From NCBI GenBank assembly GCA_027604005.1, contig JADGJT010000222.1:1-38694 (forward strand): a stretch of 38,694 bases of DNA, in the 5' to 3' direction. This DNA is from Dinochytrium kinnereticum (Eukaryota > Chytridiomycota > Chytridiomycetes > Chytridiales > Chytridiaceae). Below the pieces are notes generated by a model that was not told where the DNA came from, made no database searches, and saw nothing but the letters and a program-made list of their open reading frames with translations. The position numbers and the translations under genes are program-made. Each line of letters starts with the position of its first letter. The first letter of the stretch is position 1. This document shows positions 30,380 to 38,694 of this stretch, one piece after another.

Positions 30380-33300
30380 ATGTCGCTCCACCCTTTCATG
30401 CAGAGTCTGGGGCGACTACTACCAAGAGCTGAAGCTTTCATTCCAGCTAGTCGCACGCATAAAGCTCGATACTTATCATTCCGTCATGACGGTGCCCCTC
30501 GGCCCAGGCGATTTGCGGATACCGACGACATGCAATCAACAGAGGGAAAGTCCCACAACGAATGGCACCATAACGACACCCGCAAGAACACATCAGACCG
30601 ATACTCCTTACCCCAAAGAAATGAGGGATTGGCAAGAGAATCAGATAGGCTTCGGCAGGGTATGGCAACGGTATCGACAGATTCCAGCCAGGAAAGTTCG
30701 CCCAGGGGTGAAAGGGTCTCTAAGAAGGCGTCTATCTTGAAACTTAAAAAGGAGTACGAAGATGAGATATTAAATAGTGAAAGAAACGAGTATTTTGATA
30801 GGAAGGAAGTTTACAGCCGGATTCCCGATAAGCCCATATCTTATTCTCAGAAAAGGGCCCTGGAAAATAAGGAAAGGGCAGCGAGACTCACCGACGAAAA
30901 CGAAATGAAGAAGGAAATGACGAATCAGAAAGATAGTAAGTGGTCAAGTAACACTACGTCTTTCTGCTATTTCTATTTTGAGAGCTGACGGTCCGTTTTA
31001 TATATTAAAAGAGTTTCTCCATTTTGTAAAAAAACTTCACCGGTCCAAGTACATCAAGCAGAGGCTTGAAGGTCTTAATATTGACCCAGAGGTTGCAAAA
31101 GAGATGATCGTCACCTTCTCGAACCGTTTAAAGAAGGACAAACTGAAAACTCTTGCGTTTGATGATGCACTCCGAAGCTTTGTGAACAAAGGTAGGTGTA
31201 TGAGAAATTTATTTGGTTTTTCTTCTTTACGTTATATGGAGGCTTAATTATGTATATTCCGCCCTGACTTTGAGATGTCTTCTACGACTTTAGAGAACAT
31301 GGAGCGAATTATATTGCCGGTGTTGTACCACTTCATACGGGAAACTCTCCCACCAACGAAGTACGGTCTTCTCGATACTCTGCTCCGATTTAGTGATCTC
31401 CGAACTCCAGCAGAATGGTTCCCTAATGCGCGCGAAATGAAACGGTGACTTTTCTACTCACTCCCGCAAGTCTGCCTTTGTAATAGAAACTAAACTACTT
31501 TCCTCTTCAGAAAAATAATCCTTCACGTCGGTCCCACGAACTCGGGTAAAACTTACAACGCTCTCCGTCGCCTTGAATCTGCCAGTTCTGGCGTGTACGC
31601 TGGACCTCTCCGTCTCCTTGCTCATGAGATCTACGAACGCTTAAACGCTGCTAAGTACCCTTGTAACCTTTTGACAGGGGAAGAGAGGAGGGAGAGTGAT
31701 GGGGTTGAGAAATGGGCTGCTACGGTGGAGATGGTGCCCCTCGGGAGGAGATTGGAGGTGGCGGTTATTGATGAGATTCAGATGATCTCGGATGAGCAGA
31801 GGGGGTGGGCATGGACTCAGGCGCTTTTAGGTTGGTTTTCTCCAATTAGCCAATATTCCCTATCTTTTTTTAACAGTTTTGAACACCTTAACCTTGTTGT
31901 TTTTTCTCTTTTACTAATTCCTAATAATGAAAGGCCTCCAAGCTGACGAAATCCACCTTTGTGGAGAACCGACGGCCATTCCTCTCGTCCGCCGTCTCTG
32001 TGAGACTACTGGGGAGGACGTTGAAATACATACTTATGAACGCCTCACTCCGCTTCAAGTCGAAGACAGGGGTTTCTCAAGCTCCTTTTCTAAGATTCGC
32101 CCTGGAGACTGCGTTGTCGCATTCTCAAGGGCGAGGATCTTTGCTCTCAGGGCTTTGGTTGAGAATCAAGTAAAAATGAAAGCTGCGGTTATTTATGGGA
32201 ATTTGCCGCCTGGTTGGTTGTTTTTTTTTTTTTCAATCTTTTTTTTTGATGTGTTTATCTTTTGTAGAAACTCGGGCGGAGCAGGCACGACTGTTCAACA
32301 CTGAAGGAAGTGGATATGATATATTGATTGCTTCTGACGCTATTGGTATGGGGTTGAACTTGTAAGTACTTGAAACCTTCAACCGACTTTTGACCTTTTT
32401 TGTTTTATTTCCATGTTTAGAAATATCCGCCGTATTGTCTTTGAGACGCTCACTAAATTTGATGGAAAGAACAATGTTCCCTTAAGTGTTTCTCAGACGA
32501 AGCAGATTGCGGGGCGTGCTGGAAGGTTTAACACAAAGTATTCTACAGGATATGTTACAACGTGAGTGAGGTTTGGTCTACTTTATATTTCGGTTTGTTT
32601 TTAGTGGACTGGCCTTTATTGTTGAAGTCGATTTACTATTTTACTGACTATTACGCTAGTTTCCATAACAAGGACCTTGTTCAATTGCAAAAGACTGTCG
32701 CTATTGTTACCGCCCAACCTCTAGAGAGTGCGGGTCTGTATCCGAAGCTTGAGCAAGTCGAGATGTTCTCGAAGGAGCTTCCCACCGAACCCCTAAGCGG
32801 TTTACTAGTATGCATCTTTCACTTTTCAAAACCCTTACTCGCCTATTTTGCGCTATCAGGATAAATTCGAAGACCTGGCCCGCCTCGACGGCGATTACTT
32901 CCTCTGTAATTTAGCATCCCAAAAGCGCATCGCTGATTTGATTGAACCGCTTCCTCTCAGCCTTCGTGATAAGTATACGCTTGTGTCCGCCCCTGCCAAT
33001 GTTGAGGATTCGTTTATGTCCTCTATTATGCTGAGGTTTGCCAGAGATTTGGCTGATGGAAAAGAGTGTTGCATTAGGGCGATGGTGCAATTGCCTGCGG
33101 CCCCGCCTATTACTAATGAGGCGTTGAGGGAGTTAGAGGGCTTGCATAAGGCTATTGTTTTGTACCTTTGGCTTTCGTGAGTTTTTTTTATTTATTTTAT
33201 TTTCTTCTTTTTTCTTCTCTTTCCTTTTGTTTTTCGCTTGGGGGTTTCGTCATTCTTTTTCAAAAAAAAAACAGTACGCGACTGAAACCATTACCATTCC

Positions 33301-33731
33301 CCTTGACGAACACCAGATTCCGTTTCCCCACGACCTTTACCCAATCCGACATCGCCACCCACCTTAAGGAAGAAACTGAAATCCTTATTAACGCCTCCCT
33401 TATTCGCCTCCATCATACAAAAGCTCACAAAAGGGCCTTTGGCAAACATGACTCGAAGAAGCTCGACAAAGCCACCAAAACTTCTTTAACCCGTCCAAGC
33501 AGAGCCGCAAACTCCACTATAGCGAGGTCGGGGGGTGCTGCTGAGAAAAGTTTGAAGGGTTGGGAAGATTTTGAGGATGATGATGACATTGACGAGGGAG
33601 GTGGTGGTGGTCGAGTAGACAGCTTGTCTGATATTCAAAGGGATCATGATTTTGCGGTGCGTGAGGTGGAGAAGAGGGATAAGCTTGGAAGAAAGGGTGG
33701 GGCTTCAGATGATGGGGATATAAGATATTGA
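30380..33731 (+). CDS. SUV3: Mitochondrial ATP-dependent RNA helicase SUV3
   Basis: Ten exons: 30380-30935, 31012-31191, 31294-31444, 31511-31830, 31934-32212, 32268-32361, 32421-32561, 32660-32807, 32860-33176, 33275-33731; 880 residues. It is the Ski2-like/DExH helicase of the mitochondrial degradosome, which unwinds RNA for degradation. Visible motifs: Walker A GPTNSGKT (303-310), DEIQ (383-386), [30 protein letters not shown] and the arginine-finger motif QIAGRAGR (555-562). The N-terminus ([20 protein letters not shown]) is basic and lacks acids, as expected for a matrix-targeting signal; an in-frame ATG at 30341 would add 13 residues. About 150 residues before the helicase core are charged. 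The C-terminus has the family's domain ([13 protein letters not shown]...) and then an unusual Lys/Ser-rich and Asp/Gly-rich tail. Confidence 0.95.
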
Positions 33732-36246
33732 TTGGGGGGCTAGTGGGTATTGGGTGTTGATGGTAAGATAAGCCATCAACGCTTTCTCTGTGGTTTTTCC
33801 TTTGAGGAGTCATTCCTTGTGGATTTAGATATGGCTATTTTTTCTTTAATATTCTGCATTTATTTATGCACCAGGCAATATGAGGTCTGAAATTGGGATT
33901 CATGCATATACTCTTTCAATAAGATATAAAATACGTACGTTCGTTTAGTAAAATGGAATCTAGAAAGTAATTTAAGGTGAAGAAGGTAAGTATGAAAAGT
34001 AAAAGAAACAATGTTATCTCCCCCAATGTGTGCTGATGCACTTAATGAGAAAGTGAGACGCTGATATTCACCTTAAATTTTGCCATGTGGCATCTTTCCT
34101 CAAATTCAACATCATAGAAACACATTACCGCGATGACGCCAAAACTTAAGTCCCCCGACTGGGTCAAACTTAAAACCACTGCACCTCCACTCCACTATCC
34201 CAAAGAAAAAATGATTTAGATCATCGCAAAGAAAATGGCTTCTCTCATCTATTTTGAGTTCTGATTTCAGTTTGGTTCAATAAATGCTTTGATGAGCGTA
34301 TTTATTTGCCGTTTGTCATTGTTGTTGCTTTCTTTTCCCTTCAAATTATTTGCTTCTTTGATTAAATGCGCTGCTTTTATAGTTTTGAGATTTAAATAAT
34401 CATTTCATGTTTCTTTCTCCTCTACCTTATCTGGTTCCCACTTCTTAATACAATTTTTTTTGTTTTATGTGGAATTGCCTCTAAAGGCCAAATATTTCTA
34501 AAAAAAACTCCATTCTGGGTTTGTATTTTCTCAACCATGAACGGTCTCGCTATGCTCCTTTGCTGAGTATACTCATCCAGATTTCTTTCAAGGTCAACTT
34601 TTACTTAAATTATCATGTATATAGCTGACAATGATTTTTAGGTATCCACGAAAAGTCAACTTAAGATTAAAGAAGAAAAAAAAGAAAAGTGAAGAAAACC
34701 CTTAACATTTGAAACAACATTCATATTCGTAAAGGATGTGAAAGGGACCGCAAAACTGGAAGAGAGTTAAAATGAGCATTTTCATCAAACAGACTGGTGT
34801 TCTCTCCACCATATCGGTAGCGTGACCAACTCGATCCTACTCAAGAATGTAGAATAATAGCGATAGCAAAGTACTTCCATATCCACGCTAACCTGTTTTA
34901 AGTCTACCAAGAGATGGCGAAGATAGATGGTTATGAGAAAAAGTTACGTTCTTTTCCAGCTAAGTGACACTTTCGGGAATATCGATAAAATAAAGACAAA
35001 TCCTTGCAGACTTGAAATAAAGGTGCGAAACTACTTTCGCTTCCTTGTAGAGTCACCATGATAGATGCTATGTAGACAAGCCAAGATTCAAAGGATGTAA
35101 AGTGATAAAGCGAGAGTAAATCGAGGAAAAAAAATTGATGATACAAGAAACACATCAGAATAAGTATTCATCTGTCTCTACAATGAAAGCAGATCAACCA
35201 ATTATAAAATATCTTACTCTTTTGGCATTGATCCTCTTAGCCGCGTCACCGCTTATTTTCACTCAATGAAGACAGAGATCCTCAATCTGAACAGGTAAAT
35301 AACTTAACTCTACAGAGGTATCATCTCCAAGTGCAACTTCACGTTGCGAAATCGGAGAGGAATGTAAAGGAGATATCAGGAAGATGGTTAGCCAGATTGA
35401 AGAATGATAAAGATATTAAGAATGTTAACTCTCTTTGTGAGATTGATATGGGACGTAATAATGTCGTTTTTTGTAACTGCTTATTCCTCCCCCTTCCCCC
35501 TCCCCCTATCCCGGATCTTCTTGCTTGAAGACATTTTCAAAAATATTAAATGAAGAGTTATCTGCGTAATACCTTGATTCCTTTTTTCTTTTGCGGCCTA
35601 CCACCGCTAACGATTCATGAGTGTGATGGTATGTCGTGTATTAGCATTCGACTATCAAGAGATACCTTTGTATCTGAACAAATGAAAGAGAAAGAAAAAA
35701 ACATTATACTTCTAATAAAAGTCGAAATAACTGTTATTGGACGCACACAAAGGAAAGTGATAACATAACAACAAACCCAAACCAAAACAGGGAACGAGAA
35801 AAAAAAAAGAATAAACGCATCAAAGCGATAAACGACAGGTCTACTTTCCAAAACTTCTCCATTAAGCTTTACCATTTCTCTCAAAAAACAGAAGAGGAAA
35901 AAAAAGCACTCTCCGATCATACGAGTAAGAAAGCGAGACAGCAGGATCGATGGTACATAATTCTCCTTGGTATGAAACGTCTGTATGAACTATTAAAGAA
36001 AGATGCAGCACTAGGGAAGAAGGGAAGAAGTAACAACAGAACAAGAAAAGCCACAAACCAAACAAAAACGCAAGCATAAAGCACAATATAGGAAAGTTGG
36101 GAGTTTTACGAAGACCCCAGAGGGTAAACAATAGGGGCTGAAGAATAACATTTGTTGGGAAAAGGATTTTATTTCCTGAGGAAAATTGAAGACTTCAAAA
36201 GGGTGAACTGATATTATCAATCCAATAGTTTAAAGAGAACGTAAAA
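33732..36246. other. AT-rich gene-free region, left part
   Basis: 2.5 kb downstream of SUV3. The sequence is AT-rich with many poly-A and poly-T runs. All frames are short; the longest (about 100 codons, 35615-35920 minus) is a Phe/Ser-rich product of purine-rich DNA on the plus strand. From about 35680 to 36070 the plus strand is strongly purine-rich. I see no tRNA, no coding motif and no terminal repeats of a transposon. Confidence 0.5.
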
Positions 36247-36509
36247 GTAATTAGAGATACAATATTCCTCAATATACACATTAATGATACCTCAGCCTTC
36301 CACAAAAAAAAAAAAAAAGCGGTTATATCCTGGAATGAATCCAGGTGATTCCTATTCTTCGGTAACTTTTCCTAGGGTTTTCATAAATAGTTTCATACTT
36401 GTTTTTTAGTTGCAGTTGTGTGATTCTTGTATTTTTCTTTATTATAACATCAACTTATTAGTACAAATAAACTGTGAAAGAAGTTGTCTCGCAAAAAATC
36501 ATGTCCTTG
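36247..36509 (+). repeat. Diverged direct repeat, copy 1
   Basis: This block aligns by eye with 36560-36854. Shared landmarks in the same order are AATATTCCTCAATA, a hairpin CCTGGA-N5-TCCAGG (36329-36345), GATTCC, a TTTTAGTTGCAGTT / GTTTAGCTGTAGTT pair, GTGATTCTTGTAT / GTTATTCTTGCAT, and GAAGTTGTC followed by a CAAAAA run. A 15-base A run (36304-36318) occurs only in this copy. Nature unknown: an old tandem duplication, a paired noncoding element or a mobile-element fragment. Confidence 0.6.
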
Positions 36510-36559
36510 CCTTTGTGAAAGATTTCAATCAGTTTCAATGTTTCACAGAGCATATCTGA

Positions 36560-36854
36560 GTAATGACAGATGGAATATTCCTCAATACACTCATTGATAT
36601 ATTGGCCTTGTCTATAAACTACGATGATTCCCTGGAATTCATCCAGGCGATTCCCATATTTAAGTATATTTCTAAGGCTTTTTGTATTTAGTTTTTATCC
36701 TTAGGTTTTTATGTTAAGTTTATATGGGGATTGTGTTGATATTGATCATACTTGTCGTTTAGCTGTAGTTCCGTTATTCTTGCATGTATTGTATTGTATT
36801 ATTTATCGTAACATTAAACGATGAGAGAAGTTGTCCCCACAAAAATCCTGGTCC
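36560..36854 (+). repeat. Diverged direct repeat, copy 2
   Basis: Second member of the pair starting at 36247. It keeps the same landmarks in order, including the hairpin CCTGGA-N5-TCCAGG (36631-36647), whose stem is identical to copy 1 while the loop differs (ATTCA instead of ATGAA). It is about 30 bp longer than copy 1 through insertions in the AT-rich middle. Confidence 0.6.
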
Positions 36855-38160
36855 GCTGTCCTGACTACTCCTGATCTTCGAACCAACCCCTCGTCCATTC
36901 TCCCTCCTTTCCTCAAAACCTATCTACCCATTTACACCCCTCCCTAGGAACCACGGTTCCACTGAGAGAAATTCACCTCATACACAGAGCGATCGACCAT
37001 CCCTTTAAGTCTCTGCTCGTAGGTGGCCAGTAGTGGCTGGGATGTACTCCCTTACCTTAAATGTATTGACCCGATGCAAATTCAGGCCCTGGGAAGGCTT
37101 GATGGAGCCCATAGGGTGCTGTCTGTGGCAGGCCGCGATATCAAATGTGAGATATAGTTAGATGCCAGTACACATTTGGTTAAAGGATATCTGTTTTATT
37201 CCCTTTGTCGTGACCCATGAATAATATTGATACTATCTCGACCTTAATCTTCATACTGCTAATACTCTATACTTACCTATTTTCTTGTCCGATAGCGAAC
37301 GGAGGATATTGCATTGAGGAAACTACCTACGAAATTATTATTGAAAAATAGATGTGGAGGGACATATGGGATGCATCAAACTGTCCCAGCAGGCTTCTCA
37401 ATCATCTAATAGTAAGTCATCTTCAAGAGCTGAACAGATTTTCAGTAAATGGCAGGAGAATAATAATGGGCAGAAGGACACGCATGGACCACCTAATTTG
37501 ACCTACAATTCGAGAGGATGCGGTGTCGGAGACGTGCCGGAAAGGAAAGAAGGCAACAAAGTGACCAGATGAAGCATCCGAAACCAGAAACCCCCTCATG
37601 CTCAAAACGAGGAAAGCTGGAGAGGGATGACTGCGCATTTCCATTCTCCCACAGCAAAAACAATGATTCTGACCCCTCACAAGCAAAAGGGTTTCGACAA
37701 CTTTGGACTGCCCCGCGGTGCATAGACACACAATGATTGGCGCTTGCAAAGTTACGAGGGTAGAAGAGGTGTGAGGGCCGGATGAAAAGGATAGCAATGG
37801 GCTTCTACGATAGACAAGAGAAGGAGGCAGATCATTTGGAAAAGGAGGCTTAAAGTCAATAGATTGCAATGCAGTTCAGTCACCAGAAGACAGAGGGTAG
37901 AGATTCTCCATTCCAAAAGGAAGACAGGGTCACTTTTGAGAGGATAGTTGAGTGCGGGATAAAGGGGTCAGGCAAGGATGGGGGAATGCCTGAATGGAGG
38001 GGACTCTCCTCCCTCTTCCTTGAAGCATCCGACCAGCAGTTGATGGGACGATGCATGTTTTGCTCTGCAGTTATCAGGAGCACCTGCTAATCGCCCGATG
38101 CTTTACAGTTGTAGCCTGCAATAACATGATTTGATGTGAACAGCGAAAGCCCATCATTCA
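36855..38160. other. Gene-free region of more balanced composition
   Basis: 1.3 kb that is less AT-rich than the flanks. Open frames exist on both strands (the longest is 148 codons, 37869-37423 minus, but it has no ATG at its start and no motif). The composition is compatible with an unannotated exon, a long 5' leader of a gene to the right, or decayed coding sequence. I cannot support any of these. Confidence 0.4.
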
Positions 38161-38163
38161 TCA

Positions 38164-38296
38164 TTCATTATTTATTTATTTATTTATTACTATGAGCAAT
38201 CATTATGGAATATTAAATATTGTTTAATTATCGTTATTTGTATTACATGCTGTTAATTAACAGTTGCTGTGCTGATGATATTATTATTATTATTAT
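38164..38296. repeat. AT-rich simple-sequence tracts
   Basis: A TTTA/ATTT tetranucleotide tract at about 38168-38188 and an ATT trinucleotide tract at about 38278-38296, separated by irregular AT-rich sequence. These are microsatellites. Confidence 0.85.
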
Positions 38297-38418
38297 TTCC
38301 ATAACAATTAGAAGCAATAATGATGAATAATAATAATGATTGAACACGCAATTCCATTTCTTTGGATGAGGGTTTGATTAAGTTGCTGTTGGGATTGATT
38401 ATTCACGTGAGGGACAGG

Positions 38419-38500
38419 CCCCCTCCTCCTCCTCCTCTCTCCTCCTCCTCCTCCTCCTCCTTCCTTCTCCTGCCTCCTCTCCTCCCCTCCCCTCCCCACC
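38419..38500 (+). repeat. Polypyrimidine CCT-repeat tract
   Basis: A 53-base uninterrupted pyrimidine run (38419-38471), mostly CCT repeats, followed after one G by 25 more pyrimidines (38473-38497). Such tracts are typical of fungal core promoters and leaders and can form triplex (H-)DNA. It may mark the promoter of a gene lying beyond the right edge. Confidence 0.85.
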
Positions 38501-38592
38501 TGACTGCCCCCCCAACAGCAACAATCTTTTCCACGCAAGGCGCTGAAAGCCCGTGCCAGCAGCATGCAGCGCTGGGTGGGGAGGGAAAGCCA

Positions 38593-38619
38593 CATCATCA
38601 TCATCATCATCATCATCAT
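38593..38619 (+). repeat. (CAT)9 microsatellite
   Basis: Nine perfect CAT units, followed by TATTATTATG. It would encode a His run on the plus strand and a Met or Asp run on the minus strand, and it explains the repetitive frames predicted there. No gene is supported. Confidence 0.9.
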
Positions 38620-38694
38620 TATTATGTTGACCCCATGTCACGGCAGGTCACCGATAAAAATTAATTTTTCTTAATTCACTGGGTCACCGAGTCC

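Noticed and set aside
37423..37869. 148-codon minus-strand frame in the gene desert
   Set aside because: It does not begin with ATG (a TTG stands at 37869), has no recognisable motif and an irregular composition; no flanking splice sites extend it.
38399..38664. Overlapping 80-103-codon frames at the right edge
   Set aside because: They are translations of CCT and CAT simple repeats, with Pro/Ser, Arg/Glu or His/Met/Asp runs and no other content.

Overview
This is a eukaryotic nuclear window, most likely from a basidiomycete fungus of the Agaricomycetes. The evidence is many short introns (mostly 42-100 bp, GT-AG, often with a CTAAC-type branch point near the 3' end), compact spacing, pyrimidine-rich promoters, and a gene set typical of fungi (VTC4 polyphosphate polymerase, a CDC3-type septin, a GT61-like glycosyltransferase). 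The phylum is inferred from gene architecture and protein flavour, not from a search.

Layout. 1-252: 3' end of a polyubiquitin gene. 559-1530 (+): glycine-rich RRM protein. 3060-4309 (-): mitochondrial ribosomal protein uS4m (NAM9). 5364-7526 (+): CDC3-class septin. 7925-8946 (-): PITH-domain protein. 9475-12360 (+): VTC4. 12814-14483 (-): C2HC zinc-finger protein. 14837-15955 and 16348-17462 (both -): tandem paralogous multi-spanning membrane proteins. 17911-18725 (+): unrecognised protein, apparently with an intron inside its start codon. 18789-19525 (+): histone-fold subunit DPB4/POLE3. 19636-23338 (+): very large multi-spanning membrane protein ending in a class 3 lipase domain. 23501-26259 (-): GT61/EOGT-like type II glycosyltransferase. 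26409-28215 (+): two-TM sensor-like protein with no output domain. 29100-29960 (+): intronless F-box-like protein. 30380-33731 (+): mitochondrial RNA helicase SUV3. 33732-38694: almost 5 kb with no supportable gene, holding a diverged direct repeat with a conserved hairpin and several simple-sequence tracts.

I rebuilt each gene exon by exon from the raw sequence. In every multi-exon gene the exon lengths sum to a multiple of three and the joined frame is open. Exon coordinates are in the evidence fields. Gene order is the mixed housekeeping order usual in fungi; I see no biosynthetic or defence cluster. Functional links are loose: uS4m and SUV3 both act on mitochondrial gene expression, and VTC4 and the lipase both carry acidic dileucine sequences that could send them to the vacuole. 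The least explained parts are the tandem membrane paralogues, the unrecognised protein, the sensor-like protein, the membrane-lipase fusion and the repeat-bearing gene desert.
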